Shown piece by piece: positions 30,465 through 43,700 of a stretch of 64,000 nucleotides of DNA. The stretch's first letter is position 1, and each line of letters begins with the position of its first letter. Source of the stretch: Oegoconia quadripuncta (taxonomy: Eukaryota; Arthropoda; Insecta; Lepidoptera; Autostichidae); NCBI GenBank assembly GCA_949316235.1, contig OX438741.1:13393124-13457123 (forward strand), read 5' to 3'. The notes beneath the pieces are model-generated. The model was not told where the DNA came from. It made no database searches and was given only the letters and a program-made list of their open reading frames with translations. Made by a program: the position numbers and the translations under genes.

Positions 30465-30705
30465 TATACTGCCCGGCGATAAATATTGCACATTGACATA
30501 AATACTATGCCCGGCGATAAATATTGCACATTGACATAAATACTATGCCCGGCGATAAATATTGCACATTGACATAAATACAATGACCGGCGATAAATAT
30601 TGCACATTGACATAAATACAATGACCGGCGATAAATATTGCACATCGACCTTTAGCATTCGTTTATATTCGATTGCCGATGTGCAATATTTACCGCCGGG
30701 TACTA
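30465..30705. repeat. 38-bp tandem repeat with an inverted partner
   Basis: Units start at 30,471, 30,509, 30,547, 30,585 and 30,623, each exactly 38 bp apart (GCCCGGCGATAAATATTGCA...). At 30,676-30,702 the reverse complement GATGTGCAATATTTACCGCC GGG-type occurs once. This looks like a foldback DNA element whose left terminal repeat was amplified five times. Confidence 0.85.
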
Positions 30706-30719
30706 TATGTTATAAACAG

Positions 30720-31087
30720 GAAAAAACAAGAATGTTATCCTGCAGTAAACTTAGATTCCGAAATTTTAAAGAATTGCAAACAGTTTTGTGCTACTCAGAT
30801 AATTTACAATCGTTAATTTCGGTGGCCACCGTGCATCGTCGAAGAAGTATTCTGTCGATGTATGGTTCATCGCAGAAGCAATGTGTCGACCAACAGAGTA
30901 TGGGAACTACGGTCTATCGACACACAGTTCTTCGCACGTCTGTATTTCGATGTTCAGGGGGTCTACTCTCTAACGAAAATAGCTTCGGATTGACGTAACT
31001 TCGGACTTTTCTTTTGCAGTTTGCTGAGTCAATTATAAACCAATCGTCATTATTTTATTTTTGTTGTATATAGTTGGATATCACGAC
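30720..31087. other. Unassigned; contains inverted copy of the ZAD gene 3' UTR start
   Basis: Bases 30,957-31,019 (GGGGGTCTACTCTC...AACTTCGGACTTTT) resemble, in opposite orientation, 31,575-31,615, the sequence just after the stop codon of the zinc-finger gene. No coding role is evident. Confidence 0.5.
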
Positions 31088-31328
31088 GACCTGTTTGGTG
31101 TAGTGGTTAACCACTCTGACCACTATACCAAAAGGTTGCGGGTTCGATCCCCGCTAGGGGCACATGTTTGTGTGATGAATACGGACATTTGTACCCGAGT
31201 TATAGATGTTTTCATTTATAATAAGTATTTATTTACAAAAAAAAAATGTATTTTTGTAGTATATCAACCATCTGGTATCCACAACACAAGCCTATAGTTG
31301 TTTACCTGTGGAACTAGATGGCGCTGTA
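31088..31328 (+). mobile_element. SINE family A, full-length copy
   Basis: Clean A box (GGTGTAGTGGTTAACCACTC), B box (GGGTTCGATCCCCGC) and body to GGAACTAGATGGCGCTGTAC. Confidence 0.88.
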
Positions 31329-31499
31329 CAAGAGAGAGAACAGAACCGTATTAACGGTTAACAATAGTTACTAGTTTATTATATTTCTATATTTCAAAAC
31401 TAAGATGAATTTTAATTAAAAAAATAATTTAAGTGTAAATGTCGTAATTAAAAAAGGTTTTCATTTGTAAGTGTTTGCTGGAATTATTTTGTTATTTTT

Positions 31500-31508
31500 T
31501 TATTTATT
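31500..31508 (-). promoter_or_regulatory. Possible polyadenylation signal of the ZAD zinc-finger gene
   Basis: Overlapping AATAAA hexamers on the minus strand (AAAAAATAAATAAAAAAATA) lie about 115 bp after the stop codon at 31,620. Spacing is plausible; AT-richness makes chance occurrence possible. Confidence 0.4.
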
Positions 31509-31619
31509 TTTTATCACAAGTTAGTACGGGACGCAAAGAACGTCTGAAGTTATGCAAATAAAGGATTGTCAGCAGTAGAAAAAGTCCGAAGTTGTTTTCA
31601 TATGAGAGTAGACCCCCAG

Positions 31620-31754
31620 TTATGGAGTCGGGACGTACCGTTTCGGATAGGGCTCTTTGAGATGGAAGGTCCGGTAGTGCAGCTGCATGCTAACGCGCTG
31701 GGTGAAGCGTTTATCGCACAGCGAACAAGGGAATTTCTTCTCCCCAGTGTGGGT
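31620..31754 (-). CDS. ZAD gene exon 11 (terminal; finger 10 and stop)
   Basis: Acceptor AATTATGTTTTCAG. THTGEKKFPCSLCDKRFTQR: the first TH completes finger 9 (H-GVT-H) and the classic TGEKKF linker follows. Finger 10 is FPCSLC...LHYRTFH, then 12 residues and TAA at 31,622-31,620. Confidence 0.92.
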   Translation of the reverse strand, partial: THTGEKKFPCSLCDKRFTQRVSMQLHYRTFHLKEPYPKRYVPTP

Positions 31755-34700
31755 CTGAAAACATAATTTATCTATCAAATATACCGGATGAGTTTTTTTA
31801 CCGTAAAGAAAAAAATAGGGCATATTAGGTAAGTGAAATAGAACGTAGTTTTTTTTTCAAACTATCATAGCAATAAAGCGTTTATTGTCTCATTTGATGG
31901 TCACGTTTGTAGTCTATTTCACATAATTACACAGACAGTGCACTGCTATCGCTAAAGCAATAGCTTAGAATTAGGCGGTAGAACCCCTAATGTGTTGACA
32001 ATTCTGTAATCCTCTTCTTCATTTCGAATCGAGGCAAATTTCAAATTTTACTAAAAACACGAAAATATTGAAAAACCGTACAAACACCAACAACAGCGAT
32101 GTCAGCCATTTTCGGTATTAATTTCTTTTTAATTATGCCATCCGTATTTGGGAGTTTGTGAGGCGCAGGCAAAGAATCTATAAAGCCGTATTTTTAACCG
32201 ATTTCAATGTGTTCGTCTGTATGTATTTTTTTTATACTATCCACTAGCTTTCCGCACATGGCCTTGCCTGCGTAGAATAACTTTATAACGGATATATATA
32301 AAATAAGACTTCCTTTTCTTTTCGAGTCGAGGCAAGTTTCAAATTTTATTGGACCAAAACTTAGCCACTCTAACAGCACTGTCTGTGGCGTTAAGGAGGT
32401 CGTCAAAGGTGCAGCTGTCAGGATACACGGAGCAAGACAATAGGTGATCCATTGTCTGAGGGGAGACTCCGCACTCGCATCGATCACTCCACTCGAGGGG
32501 TGCATTGAAGGAGCCTCCCCGCGGCGCACCCTGGAAGCAGCTGGTCCGGTAACGCAGGACCTAGGCTGACCAATCCTCTCACCACAATGGCAAATTACAC
32601 CATACAGTCAAGATTGCTACACCCTAAGGGATACACATGTGATACTATGTGTACATACTACATAAAACAAAAATTATGTAAAAAGGGATACTACAAAATT
32701 TCAGATTACATTAATGAAAGTAATCCATGGGATTAAACGGCTCCTCTACACGATATATAAAATTGTTGTAAACTTTCTTGATTGTAAATGACCGATTGAA
32801 AAGAGACAAACCCTCTGAGTTTCTCGCTAGCTCTTCTCAGTAGTGGTCGCGTTCCGAGCTAGTGGTAGTTTAAAAAACAAATGACGTTCATAAGTGCATA
32901 TTGTATTGCCTACATGAATAAATGATTTTCATTTCATTTCATTACTAATAATTACTTTTTTTTTTAGTTTTATTTTCTCCTCTAGGAGAAGGCAAAGGGA
33001 TCTAGTCCATAACAGCCATGTCTTATTTCTCTTATTTCTTCAGTTTGTAAGTCAGTCTCAGTCAAAACAAGTAATTCGTCGTATACTTGGCGTATACAGA
33101 GTCTAGTCACGGTCAAGTCATTCTTCAGTAAAGTGGCAGAATGCTTTACAAAAGATTTTGGCGGCTCCTTGTGGGAACCCGAAAGCTCCGTTACGCACTT
33201 TAATTTTACACTTCCCTTCACTTGTACACCATCACTAACGTTTGCTGCACAATATTCTGCCATTATTAAGCTTCAAAAGTCAGAATGCACAAATTATAAG
33301 AATTATAAAGAAAAATGCAACTTCACTCGCCGAGTTCCCGCCAAAAAGCCTTATTAATATTACGTAAACCTAAGACCATAAAAACCCATGTGAAAGCAAT
33401 AAATTGATTGATTGAAAAAGTTCTAAATTCTGTAATTAGGAGTCTATGGATTGTGCGATAGATAATGAAGTACCAACTTACCACGCCATGCGTCTCTAGT
33501 ACCGATTTAGTACTGAAAGTTTTCCCGCATATGCTACACTTATACACCTTCTCACGTGTGTGAGTATTCATATGGATACTCATCCTGTTAGGCTGCAACA
33601 ACAAACAACATATTACATTGTTTATTTATATGCTGCGTGGTTTCGACACGTAAAAAGAATAAAACCAACCCATCTCTTACAGTGGGTGTAGTAAAAGGCG
33701 AAATCTGCTAGCATCGAAAAGGAACTTATATAGTATATTGTTAACTTTACTGCACCACACATACATACCTACACTGCATTTATACATACACTCACATTTT
33801 TTTTTTTTTTTTCTGCACGACGGGTTTGTACTTGACCTCAATCACACCTGATGTTAAGTGAAGATAAGGTCGACGGTGGAAGCGTACTGGCCCGGACACC
33901 CCAACACATTTGGAGCACTGGCTACCTTAACTCTGACAACCGGAACACAACAATGCTATTAACATTGCTGTTTGGCGGCAGATTTAGATAAGATAGTGGT
34001 AGCTAGCCAGGCGGACATTTAAAATGCTCTACCACCAACGTATGAATGGATAATCGAAATTTTTTTGATCGAATTCGACTATATTTCCTTGAGGAAAGTT
34101 GTTCGTAATCAAGAGTAGCGTCACCAGATAATGAGTGTTACACGAATTCCAATTCACCCTGTATAAACATCCATGACTGGGGCTTAAGTGTTCATATTCA
34201 TCACACAAAGATTTACCCTTAGCGGGAATCGAACCCGCAAGCGTTGCTCTCGCTGACAGGGTCACTATCCACTACACCAATCGTCGAAACTTTGCACTTC
34301 AAAGCCAAGCCGTTGTAAAATAGAAATCTACATACAAAACATTACCCTCATTGAGGCAGTCGGATAAAAACAATGTCCATTACAACTCACCGGAAGCGAA
34401 ACACCACATATCTCACAGATATGGAACATATTAGTGGGCAGACGGAACGAGGTGCTGGGATGCTCCGCCATATGGTGCTTCATACACGCCGACCGGCTGT
34501 CGAAGTGTTTTCCGCACTGCAACATGAAAGAAATCTTTATTGTCATGGCGTTCGGGTTGTATATAATAATAATAAATAAATAAATAAATATCCCTGGACA
34601 TGCACACAATGCCACCTAATTCCACAGTAAGCAACTATAGGCTTGTGTTGTGGAAACCAGATGGTTGATATACTACATAAATACATTGTTTTTTTGTAAA

Positions 34701-37700
34701 TAAATACTTATTATAAATGAAAACATCCATAACTCGGGTATAAATGTCCGTATTCATCACACAAACATATGCCCCTAGCGGGATTCGAACCCGCAACCTT
34801 TTGGTATAGTGAACCACCTCACCAAACAGGTCGTCGATATACACAGTAATTTATAAGTTTATGTAAGTTATTTCACATATTTAGTATTAAAATTTACACA
34901 TAAATAAAGTCACGCCTATTTCCCCTAGGGGTAGGCAGAGACCATAGACTTCCACTTCTTGACACACCTTTTTTGCTTCATTCACTCTCATGAAATTGTT
35001 CATACATGCTCGTCGGTTTAGGGTACTCTTGACTTGGCCTTTGTTTAAGACGTCCCCGATTTGATAAGGGTACGTTAGCCGTGGCCATGTGAGCAGGAGA
35101 TTGTAGACTACTCCGGATGAGGGCCAAGTTGGATGGCTTGAGGGACATGCAAATGTTTTCCCTTGACCGGTAAGCATCTCAGGTTCCATGATCATAAATG
35201 AATCTTATGATTTGTAAGTGGTCTATAATTGTCTCCTGGGCACATGTTCCACCTGTGACAGACCATTACCTCGTTTTGTTAAAATCCTAGTGACATTCTA
35301 TCATAATCGCCTTTAGTAGCTTGACATAATATCGCAATTCCCCGAGCCACCCTATACCACGAGAGGCTGGCACCGTCCCAGTCGCGAGCAACATTCTACA
35401 GCTTGACATTCTTGTTTCCCTGTTAGGGGCTTTGTTTATGAGCTATACCGGATGATTTTTTTTCCGTAAGGAAAAAAATAAGGCTTATTAGGTAAGTGAA
35501 ATAGAAGGTATTGCCATAAGTAGTTTATTTTTTTTTCTTCACAACCATAAAATATAATCAAACGTTGTGGCATTTGACGGTAACCTGTTGCACATAAATA
35601 CATCATTAAATTAAATCAATTAAAACAACTTGGAGAAAATATGAATTCCAATTAAAATTCGCAAGATAGGAACCCTAGGAATCCCCCGGAGCGACCGGGG
35701 GGGTGTCGTCGCATCGGGCCCTGTCGCGCCTCATACCGCTGCTGATCGCGGTGTGGGGCACGACAGCGCCCCCTACGGAGGGTGCGCTAGACGCCCTCCG
35801 GGAATGGGCCTCCCCTTGTGAGGGGGAGCGGGGCGGGGGGGGACCTGGAGCCGCCTATGCGTTCCCAGGTCCTCCCTACTGCCGAAGAAGGTCGCCGCGG
35901 GGTTTTGGTGGGTATCCCTCCCGTCAGGGAGGGGAGTCCCACATAACCGTCTCGCCGTCCCCCAGGCGAGCGGTACGCGTAAAGCACTTCCCCGCGAAAA
36001 AAAAAAAAAAAAAGGAATCCCGCCAATCGCACATCAATCTCCGGCAGGGGCGTGGATCGAAGATCGTTTTGAAAAAATTGAATAAACTACAGTCCGTCCA
36101 GATTGACTTGTCCTATTTGGTAAACAAATATGGCGTACTAGCAACCAGAGACAATTTATAGGGTTGGGGTATCACCGAACCAATGATGGTGAATGAGTAC
36201 GAAAATGAAGTGAACTTGATCATCTAATTCAATTAATCATTTAATTTGATTAATCATCGTCATTTCAGCGCACAGAAGTCTACTGTTGGACATAGGCCTC
36301 CCCCACAAATAGAACAATATATAACCGAAATAAAAAAAATATTAACAAGCTTATTAAATCAATCAAAAATAAGAAATCGCTAGTGTGAAGAGAGCCTAAA
36401 ATTTCTTTACAACTAATTAAATACGTTTTGGATTCCTATAAAAATTAATATTTTCCAAATAGATGATGTCAATTCAGTTCATTGATTCAGTTCTTTCGCT
36501 CATCACATTACATTACTTTTCCCATCCCTAAAAATCACAACCAAAATAGATTTCCGAACGTCAGTAATGTCAATGTTTTTTTTATCCTGTGGCAGTATGT
36601 GGTTATGAAATTTCTATTTTCAGCGAAAATAAGTATTTTTAAGGATAATTCGTGGCAGTTTTCGTTGAAATTCACATTCCATGTGTTTCTTATATAATTC
36701 AAGACATCTATACACAGTGTACAGACACTGCCCTCATATAACTGACCAGCCAACCTGTTTGCCAGTGCGGCGCTTACGACGTGTAGATTTAGAAATGTAT
36801 AACAAACATTACACGAATAAACGTGTCAATGAAATTTGATCTTTAAGATAAATGCAATCCGGTAGAAAATCGCTTGCTGTTAGAATTGATATTCGATAGT
36901 ATTAGTTAATTTCGCACAACTCATTATGTGACAATTGGTGTATTGGTTCTGTGCTCAGAAAGAAAACGGTTCGGTCGTTGGTTCCAATCCGAGCTTTATT
37001 ATAAAAAAATACATTTCTCTTTTTTGTATCTCTAATAGGTTTTTGGCGTCTTATCGTTATCATCATTTGATAAACTTGAAAATTATTTTCCAACCGCACA
37101 ATAGATTTCTTAAGGTAAATTTACAAAATATCGTTTGTTAATTTTTATTTTAATGTGCGTATTTGTAAGATTTCTGTAAATTAAAATAAACCACAAGATG
37201 ACGTCGGTCATTATTGCGGAGAAATAACCTCACACTAGCGCCACCACGCGAAAGCAATATCAAACACTTTATTAAACAAGTTTCGTGGCTTTGATTGACA
37301 AAATGTCGAGAGGATGAATATCTACTGTTTTTATTTCATCAATATGCATGGTCAACATCTTTATATGAATGTGTCAAACAAAAACAATATTTTGTGAATA
37401 TCATGAGATTCGAACCTTCACCTGTGATTCGATATGTTGCTTTGCAAGCCTTTGAGCCAGCTGTTCGGCTGTAGGCTGCAGTGAAATACTTAATCAATAC
37501 TATTTTGTTGTGGCGCTATTTACAATAAGTTAAGAAGGTGGGTATATGATAAAAGACGGTATGCTCAAATGAAATGACTACTAATACAGTCAGTCCGTTC
37601 TATCAGTCTATTCACTCGCATTGACTACGCTTATCATATCTTTGTTTACTCTTCGAAGTTTTTTTTGATTTCGCAATACCGCAATTAACGCATTTACTAA

Positions 37701-40700
37701 AACCAAAAATAATTGTTTTATATGAACAAAATGTTTCCATCAGTGAAATTGCAAGATGCCTCCATATAACGGTAACAAACACATAATTTCACATTTACTA
37801 TAATCTTTGTTGCATAAATGATAAATCTAAGTATTGCTGTGATCGATCTTATAGTTGGTTTATTAATTGTTCACAGAGAAATATGGTAAAGTTATGGCTT
37901 GAACGCTATGGCGAAACAGGGGACTTGCAGCGTGAACGTCCCGGCCGAGCTCCGAAAATGTTTACGTCAGCCTCTATTCGTCACCAGGAGATCGTGGCTA
38001 GGCATACTGAGGATCCATTTTCGACAACGCGATCAACTGCTGTATTGCACGGAATAGCAATGAAGACTGTAAGGAAACACTTACACATCGCAGGCTTTAA
38101 ACCGTATCGACCAGCAAGGAAAATTCCTTTGTCATCCATTCACCGCCAAAATCGACTGAGGTTTGCTCAAGAATACTTAGATTTTGACTGGCAAAACAAC
38201 GTTGTTATTTTCACCGACGAGAAAACGTTTAGATCAGATAAGGACAGCCGCAAGTTTTATGGCGTCGAAGAGGAGGGCGTTATAATGAAATTAACATTCT
38301 GCCAAATAGACTAAGTGGTAGAATAACGTTGGAATATTGGGGGGGGATGAGTTCCATGGGACCTGGTGAATTAATTGAAGTGGGTGGTCGTTTCAATAGT
38401 GAATCATATTTAGAAGTTTTACGTGACGTAATGTTACCAACTGTGCGCATCCACTATCCGAACGAACACATTTATTTTGTCCAAGATAACTGTGCAGTGC
38501 ATCGCGCTGGTATTGTGCGTGATTGGTTCTCAACACAGAATAATATCACAGTTATCAATTGGCCTGCCAAAAGTCCCGATTTAAACCCCATTGAAAATTT
38601 ATGGGGTTTGATGACTCTCAATTGGGACTCATCTGATGTCAGATCTAGATCAAATCTAGATAATCTAGTGACTTCCACATGGGATTCATTACGTGGTAAA
38701 GATGTTTGTTGGACAATGGTTACCGAAATAAGAGGCCGCTTGCAGCAAGTTATTGATCGTGAAGGTGGCCCGTTACGCTATTGACCAATGTAAATCTATG
38801 CCATTCAAAAATGTTGTATATTCTTTGTTCGGTGACTGTGAAGTATAACTGTGGAATTATCTGTGCGAACAGGTTAAATCCAAAAAAAATGTAAAGTGTA
38901 AGTGATGTTTAATGTTATTCACATAGCAAGTTTATTCACTACACTTTTTTAAGCGGTCTGTCTATATCGAATATTAAAATTTCTCAAATAACTAAAACAT
39001 TGTTAGCACATAAGCTAAAAATAATAATAAGTAGTGTTGGTATGGAATTAATGCATTCTTTCGTTGATTGGGTTGGATTTAGAAATAAGTTTACCTACTC
39101 AGTCTGGAGAAAGTAATAACCTGGAGGAAAAAACTGTTTACTGTTTTGAAAACTGGTCATCCCACATTCTACTCCTACTACAATTAAATAAATTAAAACC
39201 CCAGTCGAATAAACTTGATTCTAAATACAACACGAGCTGCTCATACAAATATATGATGTAACCATGTCTTGTAAATAAGTAGGTATTATATAGACTTACA
39301 CTACTTAAAAACGGATTAAGATGTGTTCTTGTGTGACAAGGTTATTATTATACAGTAAATAAATTTTAACACATATAATTGTTGTTTACTTTCTAACAAA
39401 TATATCACAGAGCAGCAGATTCCGCAGAAACTGTGTTCCGAACAATAAATATAATTTCCGGACACCGTTATGTGTCTTTTTCAATGCAATGATTTATCTG
39501 ATTAACAAAACAAATATAAAAAAAGTTGATTACTAGTAGGATTCGATCTTTGATTCACTAGTTACAGACCACAATCCTAACCACTACGCCATAACAGTTC
39601 TGACAGGTGCGTTGAAATTACCGATCTATTTCTGAAGTTGACTGGCTTATTATAATCTCTCAGAACCAAAACGTCGGCATTGACTTAGAAAATTTTGCAA
39701 GCTGGTCAGTTATATAAGGGCACTCTGTGTACATGGCGTGATTTATACGGCAAGTCGTGTTTTTGTTACGAGTGTGGTTTGTTTACCAAATAAGACAAGT
39801 CAATCTGGACGGACTTTACCTATGCCAATAACTTCTATTTCACTTACCTAATATGCCCTATTTTTTTCCTTTCGGTAAAAAAAAATCATCCGCTATACAG
39901 GGTGTAACGGTTAAGTGTAGTCATATTTTAAGGGCTTGTTCTACCCATCAATACGAACAACTTTTACTATGGGGGCAACTTCGAAATCGCGAAAAAAAAA
40001 TGAGCTGTTCCATAGAAAATTTCAATAACCTCCCGATGCAATGTATGAAACAGCTGATTTTTTTTTCGCGATTTCGAAGTTGCCCCCATAGTAAAAGTTG
40101 TTCGTATTGATGGGTAGAACAAGCCCTTAGAATATGACTACACTTAACCGTTACACCCTGTATACTGCTGCACCGTCGGCTTTCATGGGGTAATGTATGT
40201 ACGCAAAAATATATGCCTATTTCGCAAACATTCTGATAATCATAATTTGAATACTAGAAACAAAAATAAAATTGAAATTCCACAATTTACACTTAGCAAG
40301 GTTAGCACATCCTTTGTGGGACACAGCATACGCTTTTACAATAAAATACCAGAACATGTATTAAGTTTAACAGATCAGAAATTTAAACGCCACATTAAAG
40401 AAACTCTGTGTAAGAAGGGTTATTACAGGATAGATGATTATTTGGGCGATAAGGAGGTCTGGTGTTAGCTGGTCGTTATGTTAATTGCTATTGTTTTGTA
40501 ATATGTAATATAAAATGTAATATTATTGTAAAGATGGAAACTAATTGAAAAGATGTGTTGTTGCCAACGAATTAGATATTCTAATTCGTTGGTTGTTACG
40601 GAGTTTCTTGTCGCTTCTTCTCCCTAACCATAACAACTTGTGAAGCGAGGTAGTTTAAAAAAAAATAACATGTTGACTTTCAATAAGTGATATTTTTGTA

Positions 40701-43700
40701 TCCTACATTGAATAAAATATTTTTGATTTTTGATTTTGATTATACTGTTAAACAAGAGAATTGGCAAACCTCTTGGCACGTTGTTGGAATACGAGTGGTG
40801 CGACCAACAATTTTGTCAGATCTTCTACGCAGCCGACTTGGCGATGTATTAATGCTTCTGCGTAAACAAAGAGAAAAAAATTATGATCACGAAATTGTAA
40901 CATCTTCATTTTAGCTAGTTTCTAACTCCCGACGAAAAATAAATTAATAAATAATAATAAATTTATAAATATCTTTGCACATACACACAGCGCCATCTAG
41001 TTCCACACTAAGCAACTAGGCTTGTATTATTGATACCAGATGGTTGATAAACTACACAAATACATTTTTTTTTGTAAATAAATACATAATATATAAATGA
41101 AAAACATCCATAACTCGGGCACACATGTCTGTATTCATCATACAAACATATGCACCTAGCGGGATTCGAACCCGCGACCTTTTGGTATAGCAGGAGAGTT
41201 TCTAACTACACACCAAACAGGTCGTCAAATATTTCAGACACACCTATCATCTAGTCCCATACTAAGCGAAGCTTATGCTATGGATACTAGATAACGGATA
41301 AATATACGTAAACATATATACAGGGTAAGTCGGAAAGGGGGTACTAAGCCGAAAGGCTGTAAAAGTACCCGTTATAACGAACAACCTTTGTTCTACAACT
41401 TTCCTCAAAACTCAATACATTTCGAGAAAATGCCCTTTAAACTTTCTCTTTCGTAGGTCTGCTGGAAGAAATTTCATTGTAGAAATAAGCAGAACCTGTT
41501 GTGTCGTCTCTATTATGTTGTATCTGTATGTCTTTTTTTCTTGTGTGCAATAAATGATAAATAAATAAATAAAATAAATAAACATGTCATAACAAAATAC
41601 TACCAAGTAGCCCTAATCAGCTGTGTTTCATTCATAAAAATGGTTAACATAGAGTGTGAAACTTTTCACTATTACGATATTTTGCCTACAGCCTACACCC
41701 TCCGTGAGGCTTGGTAAGCTGGTAACCAAAAAAAAACTTATTCCTTCAGTAATGCTTTTAGGATTTCATAATTTATGCTGGCCCTAAATTAAGATTCCAT
41801 AAGTAGGTTTGAACGCAAAAGTAAGAAAAAAAATTGACAATACATTCGATTTCAGAAAGGTTCCATCTTCTACTCTGGAGTGGATCATTGGCGATTTACC
41901 CTTCTCAACCAAGAAATATTTTTTTAATCGGGTAAAAATTTACGAAGATATCGCGTCACAAACGGTCGAATTTAAAACCTTCTTTTTGGAAATCGGTTAA
42001 TAAATCATACTTTGGAACTTCCACATACCACTAAGCAGCTGGAAATCCATGTAAAAATGTCCACGTCAATGAAATGCTACTAAAACTAATTGGTAATTAA
42101 TGTCATTCTGAATTTAAAAAAATCGAAACATGTTTACGTATTGCTACCTACTAACCCCTCTGCGTTTGCGCACATTACACAGTCTTGACTTGACACACAC
42201 ACACATGCATGCGCAAGCCACGCCCTGCCTATCGGCAAGTGCATTCGAATCCGAATTCGCCGAAATCCTTATAAAATACGAAGAAATAAAAAATACCTAA
42301 ATTAAAGCCAGTCGCTTCTACCCATATAAAAAGTACTCTGTGCTTCTACCACTTCCGTGCAAGCAGTCGATTATTTTTGCGAGTCGTCCTAGTTCGTCGT
42401 TATTTGTTATTTTATTATCGTTAGAGATTTTCTTTGTTATTAGTTGTTGTCGCTATTAATTGTATTTGTTTGGTAGGTATTAGTTGTTATTGTTAATAAT
42501 TCACGATATGCCGGTGGAGTACACCAATCAAAAATACTACGATATGAATTGTGTAGGAAGACGTGATCACGTAGGTACTTACGGAAGCTCGAGAAGCTTG
42601 ATTACAAAGAGTGCCTTCAACTTGTGGTTAATGTAATACGCCTATTGTGTAGTTATGTGGACACAAAGGCCGCGCGTGTTTGTGTTACGTACGGAATAAC
42701 AACGTCATCATCAGAAAAGGTTAGTTGTTTCATTAAAAATTAAACCATCATTCTTGTTAAAAACCTAGGTTAGGTACCTAGGTACAGTAAGGTTCGAAAA
42801 CGCGTATTTTTTTTTATGCACAACGGGTTTGTACTTGCCCTTAATCACACCTGATGTTAAGTGAAAATGAGGTCGAAGGTGGAAACGTACTGACCCGGAA
42901 ACCTCAACACATTTGGGGGACTGGCTATCTTATCTCTGACAACCGGAACACAACTTATTACAAGCAAACAGCCACGCTGCCAGCCAGCTTATTTGCCGTC
43001 AATACAAAATTTCAATAGTTTGAGGTGGAACTGGTTATGCACTTATGAACTTCATGAAAATTTGATGGAATGTATGGGGCTCTGGTCACCCATAATCCCG
43101 CCATACACGTAATCCACATTTCGGTAACTTCCGACGGCACACGCTATGTCGGTGCCCGACAAAGGGCGGGCGGCGCGTGTCAAAGGGCGGGCGGCCCGTG
43201 TCAACAGACGGCGGCGCGTTTGGCGGACGGACCCGACGCAGGGCAAAATGGGCGGGGTCCGCGTCATTTTGGGCGACGATTTTGTCTCTTTTCATTCATG
43301 AATTATAGGGTTGTCCAAATTTTCTTAAATTAAATAATTTAATAACTTTGTATGGAAACAAAAATATGCGTTTTCCCCATTTATCTAATGTGCAATAAAA
43401 CACTTATCGATGACACTATAACCAACTTTCGGCTTACCCTGTATAAGGTCTAACTAAATTAACCCGACAAACGTTGGCAATTGCACGTACATGACAATAA
43501 AATAACATACTCATTAAAAAGACTAAACTTAAATCAGGGGACGGGTAAGAAACCTTCAATTTGATGAAAATCGGTTCAGCTAGACATTTAAGAGATTTTT
43601 TACACCTTCCAGTGGCGCCCTCATTGGATAAATTCTTTTTAAATACTGAATAAAAAAAATCGCTCTGACCTGCACTAGAAAAGCCTAAACTATAAATAAT

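Larger units (their letters stand above)
35446..39895 (+). mobile_element. Putative Tc1-like composite bounded by TACCGGATGATT ends
   Basis: The left end (TACCGGATGATTTTTTTTCC) and inverse right end, each about 75 bp and flanked by TA, are 4.4 kb apart. Inside, a second inverted pair (36,089-36,138 and 39,778-39,826; shared GTCCGTCCAGATTGACTTGT) and a third (36,717-36,752 and 39,697-39,734; shared ATATAACTGACCAGC) nest around a Tc1-like transposase. An R1-like insertion accounts for part of the left asymmetry. That all pairs belong to one element is inference; nested elements are the alternative. Confidence 0.5.

Noticed and set aside
35703..36161. A 152-codon frame rich in Gly, Pro and Arg
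   Set aside because: It runs through an R1-like LINE 3' UTR and its poly-A tail (polylysine), so it is not a gene.
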